A program made the translations under genes and the position numbers. From Chloroflexota bacterium (GTDB taxonomy: Bacteria > Chloroflexota > Limnocylindria > QHBO01): DNA of 37,970 nt. This document shows, one piece after another, positions 16,761-27,042 of the stretch; within the stretch, counting starts at the first letter, position 1; every line of letters starts with the position of its first letter. The DNA lies in assembly GCA_024636135.1 (NCBI GenBank), contig JAGXHP010000144.1:1-37970 (forward strand), written 5' to 3'. The notes under the pieces were generated by a model that worked only from the letters and a program-made list of their open reading frames with translations, had not been told where the DNA came from and ran no database searches.

Positions 16761-16788
16761 ACGTGCGGGCGGTGCGCCGCAAGGCGAA

Positions 16789-16804
16789 CGGTTCACGTGA
16801 AACT
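16789..16804. promoter_or_regulatory. parS-like centromere site 2
   Basis: CGGTTCACGTGAAACT keeps the 12-base core TTCACGTGAAAC of parS and differs from the 16-base consensus at three positions. It ends 2 nt before the putative -10 of parA, so ParB binding here could also repress the promoter. Confidence 0.7.
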
Positions 16805-16806
16805 GG

Positions 16807-16812
16807 TAGAAT
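16807..16812 (+). promoter_or_regulatory. Putative extended -10 promoter of parA-parB-gyrB
   Basis: TGGTAGAAT gives an extended -10 (TGN plus TAGAAT at 16807-16812). Transcription would start near 16819, 28 nt before the parA GTG. parS site 2 occupies the spacer region. Confidence 0.5.
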
Positions 16813-16846
16813 TGAGGCTCACATCTGAACTCGCAGCGGAGCACTC

Positions 16847-17600
16847 GTGGTCCGGGTCACGGCCTGTACGAACCAGAAGGGCGGCGTCGGCAAGACGACA
16901 ACGGTCATCAACCTCGCGGCCTTCCTCGCGCTCTCCGGCACACGAACGCTCGTCATCGATCTCGACCCCCAGGGGAACGCGACCAGCGGCCTCGGGGTGG
17001 ACCGTCGGTCGGTCGACGGCTCCTCCTACAACGCGCTCGTGGATCGGCTCCCGATCTCCGAGCTGGTGGTGGAGACCGCCATCGACGGCCTGGATCTCGT
17101 CCCGTCGGCACCCGCGCTGTCGGGGGCTGAGGTCGAGCTCGTGGGGGCAACGGCGCGGGAGCGTCGGCTGAGTGCCAGCCTGGCTGAGCTGAACGGAAGC
17201 TACGAGCGCGTGCTCATCGATTGCCCTCCGTCTCTCGGCCTGCTGACCCTCAACGCTCTCACGGCAGCCGATGGCGTGCTGATCCCGATCCAAACCGAGT
17301 ACTACGCCCTGGAGGGCCTGAGCCAGCTGGTGAACACCATTCGACGCGTCCGGGAAGGCCTGAATCCACGCCTCGAGATCGAGGGCGTGCTGCTGACCAT
17401 GTATGACGCGCGCACCAACCTTTCGGCACAGGTCGCCACCGAGGTGCGGCGCCACATGAACGGGTCGGTGTATCAGACGGTCGTCCCACGCAACGTCCGC
17501 CTGTCCGAGGCGCCCAGCCACGGACTGCCGATTGCCCTGTACGACCCGGCGTCCCGGGGCGCCGATGCCTACCGGGACCTCGCGGGAGAAGTGGTGGCCC

Positions 17601-17608
<8 letters not shown>
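16847..17608 (+). CDS. parA: Chromosome-partitioning ATPase ParA (Soj)
   Basis: 253 aa ParA/MinD-type ATPase that drives segregation of ParB-parS complexes over the nucleoid. The deviant Walker A motif is KGGVGKTT (residues 11-18; signature Lys11 and catalytic Lys16), followed by VIDLDPQGNATSGLG and LIDCPPSLGLLTLNAL. It has no N-terminal helix-turn-helix domain, so it is the short chromosomal type. Start is GTG at 16847 with purine-rich sequence upstream (GCAGCGGAG). parB follows with an 8-nt overlap. Confidence 0.97.
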
Positions 17609-20506
<2,898 letters not shown>

Positions 20507-20523
20507 AAGGCAGCCAGGGACCG

Positions 20524-20778
20524 ATGCCATCACGACACGCGGCCGACATTCGGCAGGTCGCCAATAAGACCGGGCGCACGCTGGACGAGTGGTGCGAACT
20601 GCTCGAGGCCAACGGGGTGGGGGATCGCCGCGAGGCGGTCAACATGCTCCGCGACTCCTACGCGGTCAGCCATGCCTTCGCGCTGGCCATCGCGGACCAG
20701 TGCCTCCGCCGCTCCGATGATGACGACGAGTGGGGAAGCGCCCAATACGACGAAGAGGAAGGCTCGGACCGCTGGTAA
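20524..20778 (+). CDS. Small acidic protein, DUF4287-like
   Basis: 84 aa. The N-terminal 60 residues are helical and resemble DUF4287-type sequences: KTGRTLDEWCELLEANG, then REAVNMLRDSYAVSHAFALAIA. The tail is strongly acidic (SDDDDEWG, DEEEGSDRW). It lies 17 nt after gyrB and 2 nt before the next gene, inside the parA-to-gyrA transcription unit. Function unknown; the resemblance is by pattern only. Confidence 0.6.
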   Translation: MPSRHAADIRQVANKTGRTLDEWCELLEANGVGDRREAVNMLRDSYAVSHAFALAIADQCLRRSDDDDEWGSAQYDEEEGSDRW

Positions 20779-20780
20779 CC

Positions 20781-21293
20781 ATGGAAGACACGGGACGCAG
20801 CATCGGTGACAGCCGCTCGATCGTGGCGGATGACGGCCGGCGCTACGCGTTCGCGGACCACAACTGCTTCGCCTGCGGCGGCGAGAACCCGATCGGCATG
20901 CGGCTGCACATCGAGCTGGGCGAGGGGTCGGCGCGCGCCGCGTGGACGGCGGGCGACGACTACGTCGGCTGGAGCGACAAGGTCCACGGCGGGATCATCG
21001 CCACCCTCCTCGACGAGGTGATGGCCTGGGCTCCGTCAAGCTACGACTCGTGGGCCGTGACCGCCGAGATGTCGGTTCGCTACCGATCGCCGGCAATGCC
21101 CGGCGAGGAGCTGCAGGCCAGCGGCCGGGTCACGGAGCGACGGCGGCGCATCTACGAGGTGACCGGTGAGGTGCGCGGCGCCGACGGACGCCTGATCGCC
21201 GAGGGGCGTGGACGCTACCTTGGCGCGTCGCCGGCGCAGAAGGCGGAGCTCAAGGAGCGATATGGCGTGGCGCCGGGAGTGGGCGCCGAATGA
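20781..21293 (+). CDS. PaaI-type hot-dog thioesterase
   Basis: 170 aa single hot-dog domain, probably an acyl-CoA or related thioester hydrolase. The key motif is VHGGIIATLLDEVMAWA (HGG signature with the downstream acidic residue of the active site), preceded by NCFACGGENPIGMRLHIEL, a common N-terminal feature of PaaI-like proteins in GC-rich bacteria. ATG 20781 is chosen; an earlier in-frame start lies inside the previous gene. The substrate is unknown, and so is the reason for its place between gyrB and gyrA. Confidence 0.82.
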   Translation: MEDTGRSIGDSRSIVADDGRRYAFADHNCFACGGENPIGMRLHIELGEGSARAAWTAGDDYVGWSDKVHGGIIATLLDEVMAWAPSSYDSWAVTAEMSVRYRSPAMPGEELQASGRVTERRRRIYEVTGEVRGADGRLIAEGRGRYLGASPAQKAELKERYGVAPGVGAE

Positions 21294-21343
21294 CGACATA
21301 TGCGACACGGCATGGACCATCCAGGCCGGATGAGAGGGACTAG
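21290..21343 (+). CDS. Possible 17-codon ORF bridging the thioesterase gene and gyrA
   Basis: ATG at 21290 overlaps the thioesterase stop as ATGA and reads 17 codons (peptide begins MTTYATRHG) to TAG at 21341-21343, 3 nt before the gyrA ATG. It fills the whole gap. It may keep ribosomes moving into gyrA (coupling) or be chance in this GC-rich frame. Confidence 0.3.
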   Translation: MTTYATRHGPSRPDERD

Positions 21344-21346
21344 CTG

Positions 21347-23857
21347 ATGGAAATGCAGCGGATCGGCAACGTGCGCCCGGTGGCGATCGAGGACGAGATG
21401 CGCACGTCGTACATCGACTACGCGATGAGCGTGATCGTGGCGCGCGCGTTGCCCGACGTCCGCGACGGCCTCAAGCCCGTCCATCGGCGAATCCTCTACA
21501 CCATGCACGAGATGGGGCTGCGCTCGAATGCCGCCTATCGGAAGTGCGCCGGCGTCGTCGGCGAGGCGATGGCGAAGTACCACCCGCACGGCGACCTCGC
21601 GCTGTACGAGACGCTCGTCCGCATGGCGCAGGACTTCAGCCTCCGCTACCCGCTCGTCGACGGCCAGGGCAACTTCGGCTCCGTGGACGGCGATCCTCCC
21701 GCCGCCATGCGCTACACCGAAGCCCGCATGGCATCGATCACCGACGAGATGCTGGCCGACATCGAGAAGGAAACGGTCGACTTCGTCGAGAACTACGACG
21801 GCCGTCTGCGCCAGCCCACCGTCCTGCCGTCGAGGCTCCCGAACCTCCTCGTGAACGGCTCGTCCGGCATCGCCGTCGGGATGGCCACCAACATTCCGCC
21901 GCACCACCTCAACGAGATCTGCGACGCGATCCGCGCCCTCATCGACGACCCGGAGCTGAGCGTCGACGACCTGTGCGAGATCGTGACGGGGCCCGACTTC
22001 CCGACCGGCGGGACGATCTTCCGCTTCGAGGAGCAGCGGAACTCCCTGACCGGCGAGAAGGAGCGGATCGATGCGATTCGCCACCTCTACGCGACCGGCC
22101 GGGGTCGGATCATCGTGCGCGGCCAGGTTGCGTTCGAAGAGGCCCGCGGCGGCATGGCCGTCGTGATCACCGAGTTGCCGTACCAGGTGAACAAGACCAC
22201 CCTCATCGAGAAGATGGCCGATCTCGTCGCCTCGAAGAAGATCACGGACGTTCGCGACATTCGCGACGAAAGCGACAGAGACGGCATGCGGATCGTGGTC
22301 GAGGTGAAGCGCGACGGCTCGCCGCATACCGTCATGCAGCAGCTGTTCAAGCACACGCCGCTCCAGACCAGCTTCAGCGCCAATATGCTCGCTCTCGTCG
22401 ACGGCCAGCCGCAGACGCTCGGCCTGAAGAAGATGCTCGAGCACTACATCACGCACCGGCGCGACATCGTGCGGCGCCGGACGGAGTTCGACCTGGCGCG
22501 CGCCAAGGAACGGGCCCACGTCCTCGAAGGCCTGAAGATCGCCCTCGACAACCTCGACGAGGTCATCGCCACCATTCGAGCCGCCGCCGATGTCGACACG
22601 GCGCGCGCCGCGCTCATGAAGCGCTTCGGGCTGACCGACGTCCAGGCCAACGCGATCCTCGAGATGCAGCTCCGACGCCTGGCCGCGCTGGAGCGCAAGA
22701 AGATCGAGGACGAGTACAAGGCCATCATCCAGCTCATCAGCGAGCTCGAGGATCTCCTCGCCAACCCGCGCAAGGTCCTGCTCGTCATCAAGGACGAGCT
22801 CACTGACCTCGTCAAGCGCTACGGCGATGATCGCAAGACCCGCATCCAGGCCGACGCCAACCGCGAGCTGACCGCCGAAGACCTCGTCCAGGCCGAGGAC
22901 GTCGTCGTGACCCTCAGCCAGCGTGGCTACATCAAGCGCCAGCCGATCAGCACGTTCCGCTCGCAACGCCGAGGGGGCCGCGGCAAGCTCGCGATGCTGA
23001 CGCGCGAGGAGGATGCGGTCCGCCACCTGCTGGTGGCGAACACCCACGACAACATCCTGTTCTTCACGAACCGCGGGCGCGTGTTCATCACCAAGGTCCA
23101 CACCCTGCCGGATGCCTCGCGCCAGGCGAAGGGTCTGCCGATCATCAACCTGCCGGGCGTCCAGGTCGAGCAGCGCGAGTATGTCAGCGCGATCATCAGC
23201 CTCCCGCAGTTCGAGCCGGGCAGCTACCTGGTCATGGCGACCCGCAAGGGAATGATCAAGAAGACGTCGCTCGAGGACTACGCCAAGATCCGCGCCAACG
23301 GCCTGATCGCCATCAACCTGCTCGACGGCGACGAGCTTCAGTGGGTCGGGCTGTCGGACGGGCAGAACGACATCATCGTCGCCACGAAGAAGGGACAGGC
23401 GGCTCGTTTCAAGGAGTCCGAGGTCCGTCCGCTGGGCCGCGGCACGCAGGGCGTGACCGCGATCCGTCTCAAGAAGGACGACGAGGTCGTCGGCATGGAG
23501 GTCGTCGAGCACCTCTCCGAGCAGCTGCTCGTGGTCACCGAGCAGGGCTTCGGTAAGCGCACCGACGTCTCCGACTTCCCGGTCAAGCATCGGGCCACCG
23601 GCGGCGTGATCGCCAACTCGCTGAACAAGGACACCGGCGACGTCGCTGCGATCCGCCTGGTCGGCAAGGACGACGAGGAGCTCATGCTCATCACCGAGTT
23701 CGGCACGATCCTGCGGACCGAGGTCGGCGGCATCAACCGTTATCGGCGTGCGTCGCGCGGCGTGACGGTCATGAAGCCGCAGGACGAGGACCGCATCGTG
23801 AGCATCACGGTCTTCGTCGACGACCGTCCGCCCGAGGAGCTTCCGGAAGCCGAGTAA
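21347..23857 (+). CDS. gyrA: DNA gyrase subunit A
   Basis: 836 aa breakage-reunion subunit. The catalytic Tyr is Tyr123 in [10 protein letters not shown], equivalent to E. coli Tyr122. The quinolone-determining region reads [18 protein letters not shown]: Leu84 stands where E. coli has Ser83, and Glu88 where E. coli has Asp87. The C-terminal beta-pinwheel carries the GyrA box QRRGGRGK needed for DNA wrapping, so it is GyrA and not ParC. Start ATG 21347 has AGAGGGA upstream. It ends the operon. Confidence 0.97.
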   Translation: MEMQRIGNVRPVAIEDEMRTSYIDYAMSVIVARALPDVRDGLKPVHRRILYTMHEMGLRSNAAYRKCAGVVGEAMAKYHPHGDLALYETLVRMAQDFSLRYPLVDGQGNFGSVDGDPPAAMRYTEARMASITDEMLADIEKETVDFVENYDGRLRQPTVLPSRLPNLLVNGSSGIAVGMATNIPPHHLNEICDAIRALIDDPELSVDDLCEIVTGPDFPTGGTIFRFEEQRNSLTGEKERIDAIRHLYATGRGRIIVRGQVAFEEARGGMAVVITELPYQVNKTTLIEKMADLVASKKITDVRDIRDESDRDGMRIVVEVKRDGSPHTVMQQLFKHTPLQTSFSANMLALVDGQPQTLGLKKMLEHYITHRRDIVRRRTEFDLARAKERAHVLEGLKIALDNLDEVIATIRAAADVDTARAALMKRFGLTDVQANAILEMQLRRLAALERKKIEDEYKAIIQLISELEDLLANPRKVLLVIKDELTDLVKRYGDDRKTRIQADANRELTAEDLVQAEDVVVTLSQRGYIKRQPISTFRSQRRGGRGKLAMLTREEDAVRHLLVANTHDNILFFTNRGRVFITKVHTLPDASRQAKGLPIINLPGVQVEQREYVSAIISLPQFEPGSYLVMATRKGMIKKTSLEDYAKIRANGLIAINLLDGDELQWVGLSDGQNDIIVATKKGQAARFKESEVRPLGRGTQGVTAIRLKKDDEVVGMEVVEHLSEQLLVVTEQGFGKRTDVSDFPVKHRATGGVIANSLNKDTGDVAAIRLVGKDDEELMLITEFGTILRTEVGGINRYRRASRGVTVMKPQDEDRIVSITVFVDDRPPEELPEAE

Positions 23858-23947
23858 GTGAGTGGGACGGACCGGGCCGAGGCCCCCATCCCCGGACAGG
23901 CCGGGCGGGCGACGCGGCCGTCGCGATGGAACCGCGGCTGCGTCCGG

Positions 23948-23953
23948 TAGAAT
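23948..23953 (+). promoter_or_regulatory. Putative -10 element of prs
   Basis: TAGAAT, predicting a start near 23960 and a 31-nt leader that contains AGGAGA about 9 nt before the prs GTG. The 90 nt between gyrA and this point holds a short GC hairpin (GGGCC/GGCCC at 23874-23885) but no T run. Confidence 0.45.
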
Positions 23954-23990
23954 CGGCGGTGCCTGACCCAGCGCCGCAGGAGACGACGCC

Positions 23991-25025
23991 GTGTACGCCG
24001 ACGAGTTCAGTATCTACGCCGGCAACGCCAATCGGCCGCTGGCCGAGCGCATCACGCGCTACCTCAAGACCCAGCTCGGCGAGGTCGAGGTGTTCCAATT
24101 CGCGAACGAGAACATCTTCGTCCGCGTCATGGAGAACGTCCGTGAGCAGGACGTCTTCCTGGTGCAGCCCACCAGCCGACCGGTCAACCAATCGATCATG
24201 GAGCTCCTGATCATGATCGACGCCTTCAAGCGCGCGTCCGCCGGCCGCATCACGGCGGTCATCCCGCACTACAGCTACGGACGGTCGGACAAGAAGGATC
24301 AGCCCCGCGTGCCGATCACGGCGCGCCTGATCGCCGACATGCTGACCGTGGCCGGAGCCGATCGCGTCCTGACCATGGACCTGCACCAGGGCCAGATCCA
24401 GGGCTTCTTCAGCATTCCCGTCGACGAGCTGACGGCCGTCAACCTGATCTGCGCGCACATCAAGGCCAAGCAGCTCGACGACATCGTGGTCGTCTCCGAG
24501 CTCGGCTTCGCCAAGAAGGCGCGCAACTTCGCCGAGCTCCTCTCCGCACCCCTGGCCATCGTCGAAAAGCGGCGCCTCGGTAACGAGGATCGCACCGAGG
24601 TGATGAACATCATCGGCGAGGTCGGCGGCAAGACGGCGGTGATCATCGACGACGAGGTCGACACTGCCGGCTCCCTGATGGAGGCGGTCGGCGCCCTCCA
24701 GGCTGCCGGCGCACGAGCGATCTACAGCTGCGCGACGCACGCCGTCTTCTCCGGATCGGCCCTCGAGCGCATCGCCGCCAGCGCGCTGACCGAGGTGATC
24801 GTGACCGACACCATCCCATTGCCGCCCGAGGCGGATGATCCCCGCATCACGGTCCTCAGCGTCGCCCCGCTGTTCGGGGAGGCCATCCGGCGCATCCACC
24901 GCGGCGAGAGCGTCGGCGCGCTCTTCAGCTCGGAGGTCCAGCTCGTCGAGGAGATGACGTTCTGGGACGAGGACGCCGACGACGAGCCACTGGCGGAACC
25001 CTTTCGCGTGAGCGCCGGCACCTGA
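23991..25025 (+). CDS. prs: Ribose-phosphate pyrophosphokinase (PRPP synthetase)
   Basis: Makes PRPP from ribose-5-phosphate and ATP for purine, pyrimidine, His and Trp synthesis. 344 aa from GTG 23991, slightly long because of a 20-residue acidic C-terminal tail. Motifs: FANENIFVRVMENVREQDVF, YSYGRSDKKDQPRVPITARL, the divalent-cation site DLHQGQIQGFFSIPVDEL, and the PRPP loop VIIDDEVDTAGSL. The flexible-loop region reads VVVSELGFAKKARNFAELL instead of the VSPDxGGVxRA pattern of many bacteria, so it belongs to a divergent subgroup. rpiB in the same window makes its substrate. Confidence 0.94.
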   Translation: MYADEFSIYAGNANRPLAERITRYLKTQLGEVEVFQFANENIFVRVMENVREQDVFLVQPTSRPVNQSIMELLIMIDAFKRASAGRITAVIPHYSYGRSDKKDQPRVPITARLIADMLTVAGADRVLTMDLHQGQIQGFFSIPVDELTAVNLICAHIKAKQLDDIVVVSELGFAKKARNFAELLSAPLAIVEKRRLGNEDRTEVMNIIGEVGGKTAVIIDDEVDTAGSLMEAVGALQAAGARAIYSCATHAVFSGSALERIAASALTEVIVTDTIPLPPEADDPRITVLSVAPLFGEAIRRIHRGESVGALFSSEVQLVEEMTFWDEDADDEPLAEPFRVSAGT

Positions 25026-25041
25026 GCGCTCGGTCCGGCCC

Positions 25042-25047
25042 TAGACT
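25042..25047 (+). promoter_or_regulatory. Putative leaderless promoter (-10 TAGACT)
   Basis: TAGACT is followed by six bases and a GTG (25054) that opens a 15-codon ORF. The spacing equals that of the glyA and rpiB promoters, so the transcript would begin at this GTG. Confidence 0.45.
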
Positions 25048-25053
25048 GGGACG

Positions 25054-25101
25054 GTGAAACACTTCCCCACGGGCTTCCGGCGCCCCGAGTCGGCACGGTG
25101 A
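25054..25101 (+). CDS. Putative 15-codon leaderless leader ORF
   Basis: GTG 25054 reads MKHFPTGFRRPESAR and stops at TGA 25099-25101, overlapping the GTG of the oxidoreductase gene as GTGA. The main gene has no ribosome site of its own, so its translation may depend on ribosomes finishing this ORF. The evidence is the exact -10 to GTG spacing and the 4-nt overlap; there is no homology. Confidence 0.4.
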   Translation: MKHFPTGFRRPESAR

Positions 25102-26048
25102 GCGACGTCCGTCTCGGCGTGCTGCTCTGGAGCCAGGCAACGACCTGGGACGACTTCGAGCGGGCCGCGATCAGCGTGGATCGGCTCGGCTACGACTCGC
25201 TGTGGACCTGGGACCACCTCCACGCGATCTTCGGCGACCCGCATCAGCCGATCTTCGAGGGCTACACCACCCTTGCGGCCTGGGCCAAGGTCACGGAGCG
25301 GGTCGGGCTGGGCCTGCTGGTCGGGGCCAACACCTTCCGCAACCCGGGCCTCGTCGCGAAGTCGGTCACCACCATCGACCACCTGAGCGGAGGGCGGGCG
25401 GTGCTCGGCATCGGCGGCGCCTGGTTCGAGCTCGAGCATCGGGAGCATGGCATCGAGTTCGGCACCAGTCCCGGACGTCGGCTGACGTGGCTCGATGAGT
25501 CGGTCGGGGCCATGCGATCGATGCTGGACGGCGTCGCGGTCAGCTCGCCGCCCGACGGCGTCTATCAATTCGACGAGCTGCGCCAGTACCCCGCGCCCCT
25601 GCAGGAGCACCTGCCGATCATGATCGGCGGTTCCGGCGAGAAGAAGACGCTGCGCACCGTGGCGAAGTACGCCGACATGTGGAACGCCATGGGGAGCATC
25701 GAGAAGCTGCAACGCAAGGACGCGGTGCTGCGGGAGCACTGCGAGGCCGTCGGGCGCGACTCCACCGAGATCCTGCGGACCGTGGGCTGCAAGCCGATCA
25801 TCCGCGACACCGAGGCCGAGGCCCGGCGGGTCTGGGAAGCCCAGATGGCGCACAACCGCACGCCGATGGCCGACGTGATCGACGACAACACGTTCTGGGT
25901 CGGGACCCCGGACCAGATCGCCGAGACGATGATCGCCTGCCGCGACATCGGCTTCGAGACGTTCCTGGCGGAGCTGGCGGCTCCCTATGACGCCGAGACG
26001 CTTGAACGCTGGATCGGTGAGGTCAAGCCGATGGTCGACGCGGCCTGA
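25098..26048 (+). CDS. LLM-class (F420-dependent type) oxidoreductase
   Basis: 316 aa luciferase-like TIM-barrel enzyme. Signs are the start VRLGVLLWSQATTWDDFERAA, then YDSLWTWDHL, the AKVTERVGLGLLVGANTFRNPGLVAK segment typical of F420-binding members, and GRAVLGIGGAWFELEH. The group uses reduced F420 (sometimes FMN); the substrate cannot be read from sequence. The start GTG 25098 overlaps a 15-codon upstream ORF. Its last 64 nt overlap the convergent gene at 25985. No F420 biosynthesis gene lies in the window. Confidence 0.88.
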   Translation: MSDVRLGVLLWSQATTWDDFERAAISVDRLGYDSLWTWDHLHAIFGDPHQPIFEGYTTLAAWAKVTERVGLGLLVGANTFRNPGLVAKSVTTIDHLSGGRAVLGIGGAWFELEHREHGIEFGTSPGRRLTWLDESVGAMRSMLDGVAVSSPPDGVYQFDELRQYPAPLQEHLPIMIGGSGEKKTLRTVAKYADMWNAMGSIEKLQRKDAVLREHCEAVGRDSTEILRTVGCKPIIRDTEAEARRVWEAQMAHNRTPMADVIDDNTFWVGTPDQIAETMIACRDIGFETFLAELAAPYDAETLERWIGEVKPMVDAA

Positions 26049-26899
26049 GCAGGACCGCCCGCAGGTCGAATCTCGCGTCGCCACCTGGCGTTCCACCACG
26101 CGGGGAGGAGCCCCGCCTGGCGCACCGTGTCGAGCATGCGGCGGATGTCGTCGTACGCCGTCGACGGCAGTCCGACGAAGCCCTCGATGCCGGCCGCGTC
26201 GAAGACCGCCTTCGCCGTCTCGTCCGATCGAAGCGCGCAGAGGCCGGCCGTCAGCGTTGAGCGCTGGCGTGCGGTGAGTCGCTGGGATGACGCCACGACC
26301 GGCTGAATGGTGGACGGGCCGAGTGCCGCGACGATCCGGATCCTGCGACGAAGCGACCGGTCGGAGCGCATCCACACGCCGAGCACCTGGGAGTCGATGG
26401 CCGCCCAATCGGCGCGGCCGTCGAGGACCATGCGCAGCGCCTCGTCGTGGAACCCCGCCTCGATCCACTCGCCCAGAAAGTCGGGGCCGAGTCGTGATGC
26501 GGCGAGATGATGCAGCACGACCATGAAGCCCGAATGGCTGAACGGCTCGTTGTAGGCCCAGCGCAGTCCGCGCAGATCGGCGAAGTCCGAGGCTGGCGCG
26601 TCGGCACGAACGACGACGTCCGAAAAGTAGACGGGCCGGCCGCCGTACCGTCGGCCCCGCAGGATGGGCGCGGCCAGGACCTCCATGCGAATGGCCCCCG
26701 CATCTTCGAGGAGGAGGTACGGGATGCTGCACACGAAGCACACATCATCCACGTCCTGGGCGCAGCGCCGGTAGTTGGCCGCGACCACGAGCTCGGCCGG
26801 GCGTCGGAGCCAATCGCCCATCCGACGGGCGGCAAGGGCGTAGGCAGGGAGCACCCCGGGCGCGAGATGCGTCGCGACGTGCAGCGGCGCGGCGCTCAC
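25985..26899 (-). CDS. PhnD/SsuA-like periplasmic-binding-fold protein without signal peptide
   Basis: 304 aa. The fold resembles PhnD-type substrate-binding proteins: [24 protein letters not shown] (family GKPxYxSxVVVRxDSPIxSLxDLxG pattern), [15 protein letters not shown] (SxSG), and [22 protein letters not shown] (AGSHDAAxxAVxxGxxDAAAxDS pattern). There is no N-terminal signal peptide or lipobox and no transporter genes nearby, so it may act in the cytosol or as an enzyme-like relative. Start GTG 26899 overlaps a short upstream ORF as GTGA and has no ribosome site of its own. Its 3' end overlaps the oxidoreductase gene tail by 64 nt. Confidence 0.75.
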   Translation of the reverse strand: MSAAPLHVATHLAPGVLPAYALAARRMGDWLRRPAELVVAANYRRCAQDVDDVCFVCSIPYLLLEDAGAIRMEVLAAPILRGRRYGGRPVYFSDVVVRADAPASDFADLRGLRWAYNEPFSHSGFMVVLHHLAASRLGPDFLGEWIEAGFHDEALRMVLDGRADWAAIDSQVLGVWMRSDRSLRRRIRIVAALGPSTIQPVVASSQRLTARQRSTLTAGLCALRSDETAKAVFDAAGIEGFVGLPSTAYDDIRRMLDTVRQAGLLPAWWNARWRREIRPAGGPAQAASTIGLTSPIQRSSVSAS

Positions 26900-26940
26900 G
26901 CGGCGCTCGCCATCGGCATCAACTCGTTCGACGTGTCCAT
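26896..26940 (-). CDS. Putative 14-codon leader ORF with Shine-Dalgarno
   Basis: ATG at 26940 reads [14 protein letters not shown] and stops at TGA 26896-26898, overlapping the GTG of the PhnD-like gene as GTGA. GGAGGG (26948-26953, minus strand) lies 7 nt before the ATG, ideal for initiation, while the main gene lacks one. Coupled translation is likely; a regulatory role is inference. Confidence 0.45.
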   Translation of the reverse strand: MDTSNELMPMASAA

Positions 26941-27026
26941 GGGCGGACCCTCCAGCCTCGAATCATGTCGCTCGCCCGCTCGGCGGTCAAGGTGTGGCGC
27001 CGCAAGGAGCGGGCGGCGCATCGGGC

Positions 27027-27032
27027 TATACT
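27027..27032 (+). promoter_or_regulatory. Putative near-leaderless promoter of secA (-10 TATACT)
   Basis: TATACT followed by ten bases and the secA ATG (27043) predicts a 5' leader of only about 4 nt. No ribosome site precedes the ATG. The CtpA-type gene at 33853 has the same layout. Confidence 0.5.
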
Positions 27033-27042
27033 CGGCCTCCCG

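Noticed and set aside
21215-23590. 791-codon open frame antisense to gyrA
   Set aside because: Low-complexity Asp/Leu/Val-rich shadow of gyrA; no motif or ribosome site.
23874-23885. GGGCC/GGCCC hairpin after gyrA as terminator
   Set aside because: Five-base stem with a 2-nt loop and no T run; too weak to call.
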